This document shows positions 52,655 through 60,746 of a stretch of DNA of 64,000 nt, piece after piece; position 1 is the stretch's first letter; the number at the start of each line of letters is the position of its first letter. The notes beneath the pieces are model-generated. The model was not told where the DNA came from. It saw nothing but the letters and a program-made list of their open reading frames with translations, and searched no databases. The position numbers and the translations under genes are program-made. This DNA is from an uncultured Balneola sp. (GTDB lineage: Bacteria; Bacteroidota; Rhodothermia; Balneolales; Balneolaceae), in assembly GCA_902529115.1 (NCBI GenBank), contig CABZVB010000001.1, positions 62,001 to 126,000 on the forward strand, in the 5' to 3' direction.

Positions 52655-53491
52655 ATGAGTACAGATGGCTATGGGCTATTAAAAGGAAAAAAAGGAATTA
52701 TTTTTGGAGCACTAGACGATCGTAGTATTGCGTGGAGGATTGCTCTTGCTTGTAAAAGAGAGGGCGCCGACTTTGTGTTATCAAACGCACCGATAGCGTT
52801 GAGGTTAGGCGCTTTAAACGCGCTTTCTGAAGAAACGGGGGCCCCTATTATTCCTTGTGATGTTACTAGCGATGATGATATTGAGGCACTCGTCGATCAG
52901 GCGAAAGAACACTTTAGCAGCGGGGTTGATTTTGTATTACATGCCATTGGAATGTCTCCTAATATTAGGAAGAAAAAGGAATACACAGACCTTAATTATA
53001 AATGGTTTCAACAGTCGCTTGACATTTCTGCAATTTCATTGCACCGAATTTTACACCATGCAGATGCCAAGGGGGCGCTAAATAATAACGCCTCAATCGT
53101 AGCTCTTTCATACATAGGTGCACAACGGATATTCAGTAAATATTCAGACATGAATGATGCTAAAGCATTGCTTGAAAGTATAGCTAGAAATTATGGTAGC
53201 CGTCTAGCAAAAAGGGGAATTCGCGTTAATACGGTGTCTCAGGCGCCAACAAAGACTTCTGCAGGATCGGGGATAAAAAACTTTGACGGGATGTTTGCGT
53301 TCGCGGAAAAATTATCACCCCTTGGAAATCCAACGGCTGATGAATGCGCAGATTATTGCGTAACTTTATTTTCCGATTTAACTCGGAAAGTGACTATGCA
53401 AAATTTATTTCATGACGGCGGCTTTGTTACCTCTGGGTTTTCCGAAGAGCTCTTAGACGATTTAGCTCGTTTGTACACGGAAGAGAAATAA
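52655..53491 (+). CDS. fabI: Enoyl-ACP reductase FabI
   Basis: NADH-dependent reduction of the enoyl-ACP in type II fatty acid synthesis. 278 residues, atypical SDR: LKGKKGIIFGALDDRSIAWRIALAC (cofactor loop), VLHAIGMSP, and the Tyr-x6-Lys site as YSDMNDAK within SKYSDMNDAKALLESIARNYG, then GIRVNTVSQAPTKTSAGSG. ruvC follows 1 bp later, so fabI-ruvC-ruvA is probably one transcript. Confidence 0.95.
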   Translation: MSTDGYGLLKGKKGIIFGALDDRSIAWRIALACKREGADFVLSNAPIALRLGALNALSEETGAPIIPCDVTSDDDIEALVDQAKEHFSSGVDFVLHAIGMSPNIRKKKEYTDLNYKWFQQSLDISAISLHRILHHADAKGALNNNASIVALSYIGAQRIFSKYSDMNDAKALLESIARNYGSRLAKRGIRVNTVSQAPTKTSAGSGIKNFDGMFAFAEKLSPLGNPTADECADYCVTLFSDLTRKVTMQNLFHDGGFVTSGFSEELLDDLARLYTEEK

Positions 53492-53492
53492 C

Positions 53493-54059
53493 ATGTCAAA
53501 AACAATCCTTGGCATTGACCCCGGCTCCCGAGTAATGGGGTATGCGGTGCTGTCTGAGGATCGCGGAAAATTAATAGCCCTTCGTTGCGATGTTATTCGC
53601 TTGGTACACATCGAAAACCATTTGGACCGACTTAATGTTATTTTTGATAAAGTTACTGCTTTATTGAAGTCAATAAACCCGAGCAGTTGTGCCATTGAAA
53701 CCCCTATTTATGGGGCTGACCCCCAGGCAATGTTAAAGCTGGGTAGAGCTCAGGCCGCTGCCATTTTGGCCATGAAGCAGCAGGGGCGGGTGGTACATGA
53801 ATACTATCCTAAAGAAGTAAAAAAAGCCATTACGGGGAATGGAAACGCCAACAAAGAGCAAGTAGCTTTTATGCTGGGAAAAATGATACAACTACCAGAT
53901 GAAAGGCTGTCTAAAGATGCTACAGATGCATTGGCGGTTGCGTGGTGTCACAATATGAATATCAAAGGCACTAAAATAAGAAAACAAGTTCATCAGAATA
54001 ATAAGAAAGGAGATTGGACGGCCTTTGTCGCCGATCATCCAAATAGAGTTAAGTCATGA
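53493..54059 (+). CDS. ruvC: Holliday junction resolvase RuvC
   Basis: Cuts Holliday junctions. 188 residues: ILGIDPGSRVMGYAVLSED with the first catalytic Asp, AIETPIYGADPQAMLKLGRAQAA with the Glu, and SKDATDALAVAWCHN with the C-terminal Asp pair. A basic extension of about 30 residues follows the core (KIRKQVHQNNKKGDW). It overlaps ruvA by 4 nt and starts 1 bp after fabI. Confidence 0.95.
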   Translation: MSKTILGIDPGSRVMGYAVLSEDRGKLIALRCDVIRLVHIENHLDRLNVIFDKVTALLKSINPSSCAIETPIYGADPQAMLKLGRAQAAAILAMKQQGRVVHEYYPKEVKKAITGNGNANKEQVAFMLGKMIQLPDERLSKDATDALAVAWCHNMNIKGTKIRKQVHQNNKKGDWTAFVADHPNRVKS

Positions 54060-54658
54060 TACGTTTTTTAGAGGGAGTACTTGAAGAGAAGGAAGATTTA
54101 GGAGTGATTATTAATGTTCAAGGCGTGGGCTATGGACTTAGTTGCTCCCGTTTTACTCAAGAAGAATTACCCGGAACAGGAGAAACAGTAAGGCTCTTGG
54201 TCTACCACCATATTACCGATAGCGATCAAAGGCTTTTTGGGTTTAATAATGTAGAAGAAAAAATTTTGTTTGAACAGTTAATCACCGTAAAAGGGGTTGG
54301 GCCAAAGCTCGGCATTACAATTTTAAGTGGTATACCAATTAACGAATTGATGAGTGCTATTATAAATGGATATGCAGGGCTGCTTTCAAAGATACCAGGT
54401 ATTGGAAAAAAAACAGCAGAGCGAATTATTCTCGAGCTACGTGAGAAGGTGGCAGAGACGTCGGTCTTGGGAGAAAGAATAATCAAGGGGGGCGGGGGAG
54501 AGTTTAATAACGTTGCTATGGAAGCGGTTCAAGCGTTACGTTCTTTAGGTTTTCGCGATAAAGCCGCGGAGGGGGCTGTTGCGAAAATTCAGAAAGAAGG
54601 ACAAAACACAGATCTTTCCGGCCTGATAAAGCACTCGCTGAGGGTGTTAAAGTCCTAG
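54056..54658 (+). CDS. ruvA: Holliday junction DNA helicase subunit RuvA
   Basis: Binds the four-way junction and recruits RuvB (30.6 kb). 200 residues: MIRFLEGVLEEKEDLGVIINVQGVGYGL, ERILFEQLITVKGVGPKLGITIL with helix-hairpin-helix, LSKIPGIGKKTAERIILELREK as the second HhH, and a C-terminal RuvB-binding three-helix domain (AMEAVQALRSLGFRDKAAEGAV). ATGA overlap with ruvC. Confidence 0.96.
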   Translation: MIRFLEGVLEEKEDLGVIINVQGVGYGLSCSRFTQEELPGTGETVRLLVYHHITDSDQRLFGFNNVEEKILFEQLITVKGVGPKLGITILSGIPINELMSAIINGYAGLLSKIPGIGKKTAERIILELREKVAETSVLGERIIKGGGGEFNNVAMEAVQALRSLGFRDKAAEGAVAKIQKEGQNTDLSGLIKHSLRVLKS

Positions 54659-54748
54659 TAAAAGCTTAACAATTTTTTTATTTCCGATTTGCAAAAGAGT
54701 TGGCGACCTTTAAATTGTGATTAATCCTGAATATTAGCCCAAATACCG

Positions 54749-55426
54749 GTGTCAAAACAAACCATATTAGTTGTAGATGATGAGCGCGATATACTTGATT
54801 TAATTGAGTATAACCTTAAAATAGAAGGGTTCAATGTTCTTAAGGCTGAAAATGGTCAAGAGGGTATAACGAAGGCGAAGGAGGGTAGGCCAGACTTAAT
54901 ATTACTGGACATAATGATGCCCAAGATGGACGGCCTTGAGGCAGTTGAGATTATGCGGGTGGACAAAGATCTTAAAAAAACCCCAATCATATTTTTAACA
55001 GCAAAAAGCGATGAGAGAACAGAAATAGAGTGCCTGAATAAAGGGGGAGATGACTATATCACCAAGCCGATTAGTACCATTAAATTAGTCTCTCGTATTA
55101 AGGCTATCCTTAGGCGGCTCAATAGTTCAGAGCTGACGGCGAATAGGCTTGAGGTTCATGATTTGCAAATCGATAAAGACCGTTACATCGTGCTGAAGGC
55201 AGGCCGCGAACATCATCTTCCTCGCAAAGAATTTGAACTATTATTTTACTTGGCAAGTCGAAAAGGAAGGGTGCTTGACCGGCAAGTCCTGTTAAGTAAA
55301 GTATGGGGAGACAATGTATATGTGGTTGATCGAACAGTAGACGTACATGTCCGTAAAATTAGAGAGAAACTAGGCAACCATTATATTGAAACTGTTAAGG
55401 GTGTTGGATATCGGTTTAAAGAATGA
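54749..55426 (+). CDS. OmpR/PhoB-family response regulator
   Basis: A 225-residue response regulator. Receiver: acidic D10 D11, phosphorylation site D54 in LILLDIMMPKMDG, FLTAKSDE and the DDYITKP lysine. DNA-binding winged helix: LPRKEFELLFYLASRKGRVLDRQVLLSKVWGD and RTVDVHVRKIREKLG. The start is GTG. It resembles PhoB, but the signal cannot be fixed from sequence. The histidine kinase gene overlaps by 4 nt. Confidence 0.9.
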   Translation: MSKQTILVVDDERDILDLIEYNLKIEGFNVLKAENGQEGITKAKEGRPDLILLDIMMPKMDGLEAVEIMRVDKDLKKTPIIFLTAKSDERTEIECLNKGGDDYITKPISTIKLVSRIKAILRRLNSSELTANRLEVHDLQIDKDRYIVLKAGREHHLPRKEFELLFYLASRKGRVLDRQVLLSKVWGDNVYVVDRTVDVHVRKIREKLGNHYIETVKGVGYRFKE

Positions 55427-56541
55427 GCAGAGGAAACAAGCGCATACCAGTATATAAGCTAGGCTTTCGTAAGGCGCTATATGGCGCAATCCCAATTGTG
55501 GGGTTTACCTGGGGTTTAGTATTTGTTTACTTTGGTAGTAGTATTGCTGAGGGCATTGTGGCCGCCGCAACGATGGGAATATTAAGCTTTCTGACTTTCT
55601 TTATCATCGATTATAAGGTAGATTATAAGCGCCTTATGATGCTTGAGCGCATTTCTAAAAACATCTCAAAAAAAAGATTTGAAGAGGTGGATGATAAGAC
55701 TAGCTCAACCAATGACGAGCTTGATTATGTGATAAAAAAACTTGTTAAATCCAACCGGACAGTGGAGCGTGAAATACAGCGATTGAACCGAATTGAAAAT
55801 TACCGAAAGGAATTTATTGGGGACATCTCACACGAGCTTAAAACCCCTATATTTGCTATTCAAGGCTTTGTTGAAACATTATTGAATGGGGCGCTAGAAG
55901 ATGAAAAAGTCAACAGAAAGTTCTTGCAAAAAGCCATGAAAAATGTAGCCCGACTCATTTATCTTACCAAAGATTTGATGGAGATTTCCAAACTTGAAAC
56001 AGGAGAATTAAAGTCGGAAATGGAAGAGGTTTGTCTTTATGATATTATTAATGATGTAGTTGAAAGCCTCCAAGATAAAGCACAAAAAGAGCAGGTGAAT
56101 TTATTTATAGAGGAAATGAATCAAAACCTTAGAGTTAGAGCGGACAAAAGTCAATTACGGCAAGTCCTAATCAATTTGATAGAAAATGGAATCAAATATA
56201 ATGTTCCTCAAGGAAGTGTTAGAATAGAACTAATACCCGCCGAAGGGCCCGAAAAAATAACCCTTAATATCGAGGATACGGGCATAGGAATAGATGAGGC
56301 CGACTTACCACGAGTTACAGAGCGTTTTTTCCGAGTCGATAAATCTCGCTCTAGAGAGCGCGGTGGTACAGGCCTTGGCCTAGCCATTGTAAAGCACATC
56401 ATAGAAGCCCATGGAGAAATATTAAAAATTCAAAGTGAACCTAATAAAGGGTCAAAGTTTAGCATAAGTTTAACTCGGGTTGATGGGGGCGAAAATATCC
56501 ACGGCTTTGACCAAGAGGCCTTATCAGAAATAAGAAAGTAA
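55423..56541 (+). CDS. PhoR-like sensor histidine kinase
   Basis: A 372-residue membrane histidine kinase paired with the preceding regulator. Two N-terminal membrane helices (AIPIVGFTWGLVFVYFG, AAATMGILSFLTFFIID) with almost no periplasmic domain; then a linker, dimerisation domain with H137 in FIGDISHELKTPIF, and ATPase boxes LINLIENGIKYN, DTGIGI, ERFFRVDKSR, GGTGLGLAIVKHI. Such PhoR-like kinases sense via partners; phosphate starvation is the commonest theme. ATGA overlap with the regulator. Confidence 0.9.
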   Translation: MSRGNKRIPVYKLGFRKALYGAIPIVGFTWGLVFVYFGSSIAEGIVAAATMGILSFLTFFIIDYKVDYKRLMMLERISKNISKKRFEEVDDKTSSTNDELDYVIKKLVKSNRTVEREIQRLNRIENYRKEFIGDISHELKTPIFAIQGFVETLLNGALEDEKVNRKFLQKAMKNVARLIYLTKDLMEISKLETGELKSEMEEVCLYDIINDVVESLQDKAQKEQVNLFIEEMNQNLRVRADKSQLRQVLINLIENGIKYNVPQGSVRIELIPAEGPEKITLNIEDTGIGIDEADLPRVTERFFRVDKSRSRERGGTGLGLAIVKHIIEAHGEILKIQSEPNKGSKFSISLTRVDGGENIHGFDQEALSEIRK

Positions 56542-56566
56542 AAGAAGCACCTTTTAAAGTAAAACG

Positions 56567-57652
56567 ATGGTATATGCAGTAATTATGGCGGGGGGTTCGG
56601 GAACCCGATTTTGGCCATTTAGTACCCAATCCAATCCAAAGCAGTTTCATCAATTATTTGGTTGCGGAACCATGTTGCAAAATACAGCAGAGAGAGTGTC
56701 GGGCATAATCTCCCAGCAACAAGTTATGGTGGTGACTAATGAGCGTTACAAGGACATAGTAGCAGAGCAACTACCCAAGGTTTTACCAAAGAATATTATT
56801 GGCGAGCCGGTAGCTAAAAATACGGCTCCTTGTGTAGCCATAGCAGCGGCGCTTCTTGAGCACCAAGACCCAGATGCAGTGATGGTTGTATTGCCAGCTG
56901 ACCATCATATTATTAAGCCAGAGGAATTTTGTAAAATACTTAAAAGCGCGGTGAATACTGCAAAAAAAGGGGATGATCTGGTCACAATAGGTATACAGCC
57001 CCATTTTGCTGAAACAGGCTTTGGGTATATTGAGGCGGATTTAATGGAGTCAACTAACACTACTGATGAGCGAGGGTTTCAAGTAACGGCTTTTAAGGAA
57101 AAGCCCGATCAGAAAACGGCAGACTTTTTTTTAAAGCAGGGTAATTACTTTTGGAATAGCGGAATGTTCGTTTGGAAGGTTTCTCAGATTCTTCAGGAAA
57201 TACAAGAGCATCTTCCGGCAATGTACGAGCTGTTACAGCGTGCTAAAGCAGAATTTGGAACAAAGCAGGAAGCGGCAGCAATTAACGATTTTTATATGGA
57301 CTGCGAACCCATATCCATCGATTATGGGATTATGGAAAGGGCGGCATCTGTGAAGGTAATCCCAGGAGATTTTGGATGGAATGACGTTGGAAGTTGGCTA
57401 GCTGTATATGAGCTATTTGAAAAAGACAAAGACTCAAACGCGCTAGAAGTGCTGAACTATTGCTTAATCGATTCACACAACAATCTGATCTTTTCAAAGA
57501 GCGAAAAAGTGATTGCGCTAGTAGGTGTAGAAAATATGGCGGTTGTGGAAACTGAAAAAGCGCTGCTGGTTTGTGATTTGCAAAATGCTCAAAGGGTAAA
57601 GGAAGTGGTAGAACAACTCAACGCAAGCAAAGAACTAAAAAGTTTTACCTAG
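56567..57652 (+). CDS. Mannose-1-phosphate guanylyltransferase
   Basis: Makes GDP-mannose for glycans. 361 residues: VYAVIMAGGSGTRFWPFST (nucleotide motif, residues 2-20), VVTNERY, IIGEPVAKNTAPCVAIAA, VVLPADHHI, GFGYIEAD, AFKEKPDQKTADFFLKQGNYFWNSGMFVWK and SIDYGIMERA...GDFGWNDVGSW. No fused mannose-6-phosphate isomerase domain is present, so it is the short, monofunctional type. It ends 4 nt into the convergent MBL gene. Confidence 0.93.
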   Translation: MVYAVIMAGGSGTRFWPFSTQSNPKQFHQLFGCGTMLQNTAERVSGIISQQQVMVVTNERYKDIVAEQLPKVLPKNIIGEPVAKNTAPCVAIAAALLEHQDPDAVMVVLPADHHIIKPEEFCKILKSAVNTAKKGDDLVTIGIQPHFAETGFGYIEADLMESTNTTDERGFQVTAFKEKPDQKTADFFLKQGNYFWNSGMFVWKVSQILQEIQEHLPAMYELLQRAKAEFGTKQEAAAINDFYMDCEPISIDYGIMERAASVKVIPGDFGWNDVGSWLAVYELFEKDKDSNALEVLNYCLIDSHNNLIFSKSEKVIALVGVENMAVVETEKALLVCDLQNAQRVKEVVEQLNASKELKSFT

Positions 57653-58407
57653 AGATAGATGGTTTGTTGATCAAAGGCCAAACGTATATTTTTGGGCAGT
57701 TTTTTATTTGATGAACCGTGTTTTGTTTGGCCATTCATATGTATTAAGTATGCTTCAGGAACGCCTAACTTCGTAATTAATGCCACCGCATCTGGGATAC
57801 TGAGGTGGGTAGGATGCTTAGGCTCCCAACGTAGCGCGCTCAAAATAAGTACCTTTGCGCCCTCTATTAGTGACAAGCTTTCTTTTGGCAGCTCTTTTAC
57901 GTCTGTTAGATAACACAAATCGTTAATTTTGAAACCAATAATATCAAGACGACCATGTTTTGCTGGAATGGCTGTTATGGTAAACGGGCCGATCTTTACT
58001 GGGTTGTGAATGGTATGAAAACTAATTTTTGCAGAACCAGGATAGCGCTCGGCCCCAAACAAATAATGAAACCGAGTCTTAATAGACTTTATAGCAGATG
58101 GGGTTGTATATACCGGTATTGAATCTTTTTTTATATAGTTATACATCCTAAGGTCATCTAAACCCGCAATATGGTCCATGTGCTCGTGGGTGATTAAAAC
58201 CGCATCAATTTGGTTTATACCTGCAGAAATGCTCTGAAGTCTAAATTCTGGCCCAATATCGATTACCAAGGAAAACTCCTCTTGTTGAATCCAGGCGGAA
58301 CACCGTTTTCGGATATTACGCGAGTCTGGTATAAGACCTTCTTTATAGAAACCGCCAGCAACGGGCACCCCCATAGAAGTTCCACTACCCAGAATAGTGC
58401 ACTTCAC
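57649..58407 (-). CDS. MBL-fold metallohydrolase (PhnP-like)
   Basis: A 252-residue metallo-beta-lactamase-fold enzyme. Metal ligands THEHMDHI give H74, H76, D78, H79, and CTILGSGTSMGVPVAG plus IDIGPEFRLQSI resemble PhnP/lipoate-type phosphodiesterases. Later ligands lie near IPAKHGRLD, YLTDVKELP and HPTHLSIPDA. The substrate is unknown; cyclic phosphodiester is plausible by family. Its ATG overlaps the 103-residue gene by 4 nt. Confidence 0.85.
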   Translation of the reverse strand: MKCTILGSGTSMGVPVAGGFYKEGLIPDSRNIRKRCSAWIQQEEFSLVIDIGPEFRLQSISAGINQIDAVLITHEHMDHIAGLDDLRMYNYIKKDSIPVYTTPSAIKSIKTRFHYLFGAERYPGSAKISFHTIHNPVKIGPFTITAIPAKHGRLDIIGFKINDLCYLTDVKELPKESLSLIEGAKVLILSALRWEPKHPTHLSIPDAVALITKLGVPEAYLIHMNGQTKHGSSNKKLPKNIRLAFDQQTIYL

Positions 58408-58715
58408 TCTAAATCACCCCGTTTTTCCTGGATGTTTGAACGTAGCTGTAACTGATCCCAAAGCTTATGTAGTTCTTTTCTGATCACCGGTTTAACAAAA
58501 AACCCTTCTAAGGGTATTTGAGCTAGCACAGTTGCAAGAGTTTTAAGTTGAGACTCAACAGGTTTATTTTTATTAACTAAAACCAGTTTATCTCCTTCAA
58601 CTAGGCAGTCAGAACCAACAAACCCACCTCTTTCTTTTCGGATTGTATAGTCGCTTTGCTCCAATAATTGTTCTAGCTCTAGAAATAATTTTTCTGCTTT
58701 CACTCCGTACCTCAC
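58404..58715 (-). CDS. Small conserved-looking hypothetical protein coupled to MBL enzyme
   Basis: A 103-residue protein I do not recognise. It is a compact alpha/beta sequence (MRYGVKAEKLFLELEQLLEQ, GGFVGSDCLVEGDKLVLVNKNKPVESQLKTLATVLA, LEGFFVKPVIRKELHKL). No signal or membrane segment. Its stop overlaps the MBL start by 4 nt, so the two products are probably made together. Confidence 0.65.
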   Translation of the reverse strand: MRYGVKAEKLFLELEQLLEQSDYTIRKERGGFVGSDCLVEGDKLVLVNKNKPVESQLKTLATVLAQIPLEGFFVKPVIRKELHKLWDQLQLRSNIQEKRGDLE

Positions 58716-58729
58716 ATGTTGGTTAGAGT

Positions 58730-59467
58730 TTACTGTATATCTATACCAATTGAAAATAGATCTACTTTAGACTTATAATCAAAATCTGTCCCACTAATAT
58801 TAAAATTTTGAAATAGGGTTTCATATGAAAAATATACACCACGACCTTTTAGTAGCCGATTTAAATATATGGTAGTCTTTGTTTTAAATTGGTCCGTGTT
58901 GCCACCAAAAAAATTACCCGCGGAATTACTGAAGCCATACCACTTAGTAGCCTCAGTAGACATGGAAAAAAAATCGGTTGGCTTCATCGCGATAATTCCA
59001 CCAAAGCCACCTGAAAATGCCGTCTGATAGAATCGCTGGCCATAACCCTCCTTAGTAGCTGCTGTAATGGCGGTTTCCACTCTATACGGAACAATAAACT
59101 GAAGCCGTTTTTTTCTAAGCAAGTAGGATTGAGCCCCTAATTCCACCCCTAACCGAACGAGTGATTCATTCTCGTTCCCAATAATAGTGTTGCCACCAAG
59201 AAGATGAATGCTTACACCAGGGGTGTTGTATTGTAAATGTAATAATGAAGGCGTCATTTCTAATGACTGGTCACCTGTGATGGCGCGGTTTTTGCCATTG
59301 TATTCAAAATTGACATCACTATATCCAATGTGAACACTTGAGCTAAATATGCGGCGCTCCTTTTCTTGGTTCTCTACGCTGAACATTTGACCTTTTAGAT
59401 CTAAGTTTAGGCCAAAAACAAAAACTATAAGTATGAGTGATTGATAAAGCAGCCGTGGGCAAGTCAT
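58730..59467 (-). CDS. Putative outer-membrane beta-barrel protein, unknown
   Basis: A 245-residue exported protein: signal YQSLILIVFVFGLNLDLKGQ (8-27), then about ten amphipathic strands rich in Tyr, Phe and Gly (IFSSSVHIGYSDVNFEYNG, GRGVYFSYETLFQNFNISG), ending VDLFSIGIDIQ. Alternating patterns suggest an outer-membrane barrel. No named family recognised. It ends 14 bp before the 103-residue gene. Confidence 0.62.
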   Translation of the reverse strand: MTCPRLLYQSLILIVFVFGLNLDLKGQMFSVENQEKERRIFSSSVHIGYSDVNFEYNGKNRAITGDQSLEMTPSLLHLQYNTPGVSIHLLGGNTIIGNENESLVRLGVELGAQSYLLRKKRLQFIVPYRVETAITAATKEGYGQRFYQTAFSGGFGGIIAMKPTDFFSMSTEATKWYGFSNSAGNFFGGNTDQFKTKTTIYLNRLLKGRGVYFSYETLFQNFNISGTDFDYKSKVDLFSIGIDIQ

Positions 59468-59532
59468 TTTGAAGGAATGAATTTTATGAATTTTGTTTTA
59501 AGAAAGGTACGAATAACAATTTATCTAAGACC

Positions 59533-60093
59533 ATGAAATTACTATTAATATTACTGTTGAGTTTAAGCTATATAAATATCACACAATCATTAGAGACTAT
59601 GAGCGCAAAAGACAAAACACTTTATGATTATATCGTTGAAGATATAGACGGCAATGAAATGCCTTTGGAAAAATACAAAGGGAAAGTAATTCTAATCGTT
59701 AATGTGGCTTCAAAATGCGGATATACCCCTCAATACGAAGGCCTTCAAAAGGTATATGAAGAGTATAATGATGATGGGTTGGTTGTCCTTGGGGTTCCCG
59801 CCAATAACTTTATGGGACAAGAGCCCGGAACAGAAGAGGATATTAAACAATTCTGTACCCTAAATTATGGGGTTACCTTTCCTATGACCTCAAAAGTCTC
59901 TGTTAGGGGTGACGATCAAGCGCCATTGTTTACTTTTCTAACGGGTCAGCCAAATCAAGACTTTGAGGGCGGGATTCGTTGGAATTTTGAAAAGTTTCTA
60001 ATCGACAAAAAAGGCATATTACAGAGGAGATTTAGAAGTGGCGTAGAGCCAGATAGCAAAGAGTTAATGGGCGCCATTGAGGCCTTGCTTTAG
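59533..60093 (+). CDS. Glutathione peroxidase family protein (cysteine type), exported
   Basis: A 186-residue thiol peroxidase. The peroxidatic motif is VNVASKCGYTPQY with Cys62 rather than selenocysteine; GVPANNFMGQEPGTEEDIKQFC and WNFEKFLIDKKG supply the Gln and Trp of the tetrad. An N-terminal hydrophobic stretch (LLLILLLSLSYINITQS) suggests export; a start at Met23 would give a cytoplasmic form. Bacterial homologues usually use thioredoxin. 23 bp before the split T9SS gene. Confidence 0.87.
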   Translation: MKLLLILLLSLSYINITQSLETMSAKDKTLYDYIVEDIDGNEMPLEKYKGKVILIVNVASKCGYTPQYEGLQKVYEEYNDDGLVVLGVPANNFMGQEPGTEEDIKQFCTLNYGVTFPMTSKVSVRGDDQAPLFTFLTGQPNQDFEGGIRWNFEKFLIDKKGILQRRFRSGVEPDSKELMGAIEALL

Positions 60094-60116
60094 ATCTTCA
60101 ATGGTAAAAAAATAAA

Positions 60117-60734
60117 ATGAATAAACTTTTATTTGCACTAATAGCCTGTTTTGGCTTCAGCATGGCGGCGTATTCGCAACAAATTTTTGATGCTCGGGAA
60201 TCACACTCTCCAGCGCAAAGCACTAAAACCTCCCTATCTCTCAATGAATATGGAGAACTCACATTCATATATTTTCTAAATACGGAGAATGATATTACGG
60301 GCGGCTTTAATTCGGTAGATATACTCCATGAAGGGAGGAAAGACATATCAGCCAGCGTAAATGATAGTGTTTATTTAGCCCCGCGGTATTATGGATTTAC
60401 GTTGCAATCAAGGCCTATAGACGGTAATTTTTATTATACAGATTACATAAGCCCAGAATATGAGGGGGCCGTTATTTCGGGCGACGGAAAAAGGGTCATG
60501 GCAGGAGGAGTATACTATACATTAGACTATGACTATGGGGATGATTTTTCGGGGGGCAATTATTTTCAGTTAACGCCTCAAGACACATTGTGGCGGGGGT
60601 TTACGGAAGAAGGCGCAAGGCATTATATGAGTATGAACGGCACAAGATATGCAACTCAGCAAACTTTTTATCAAGGGTCGGATTCGCTAAAAAAAGTAAT
60701 TGTATATACTGTGCTCAACGAGTCACAAGAGTAG
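60117..60734 (+). CDS. N-terminal part of a T9SS cargo protein, ended by in-frame TAG
   Basis: A 205-residue ORF with a Sec signal (LLFALIACFGFSMAAYSQ, residues 4-21) and beta-rich exported sequence (LSLNEYGELTFIYFLNTEND, VISGDGKRVMAGGVYYTLDY). It stops at TAG (60732-60734) with no C-terminal anchor. The downstream 795-residue ORF is in the same frame and starts within four codons, so this looks like the front part of one gene. Alone, it could still be exported as a short soluble protein. Confidence 0.7.
   Translation: MNKLLFALIACFGFSMAAYSQQIFDARESHSPAQSTKTSLSLNEYGELTFIYFLNTENDITGGFNSVDILHEGRKDISASVNDSVYLAPRYYGFTLQSRPIDGNFYYTDYISPEYEGAVISGDGKRVMAGGVYYTLDYDYGDDFSGGNYFQLTPQDTLWRGFTEEGARHYMSMNGTRYATQQTFYQGSDSLKKVIVYTVLNESQE
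60732..60734 (+). other. In-frame TAG separating signal-peptide and sorting-domain halves
   Basis: Both ORFs share frame; after the TAG the next codons read GTT GGT GGT TTT TTG. The gene could be a nonsense-mutated pseudogene, a readthrough case, or a consensus error. Confidence 0.85.
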
Positions 60735-60746
60735 GTTGGTGGTTTT

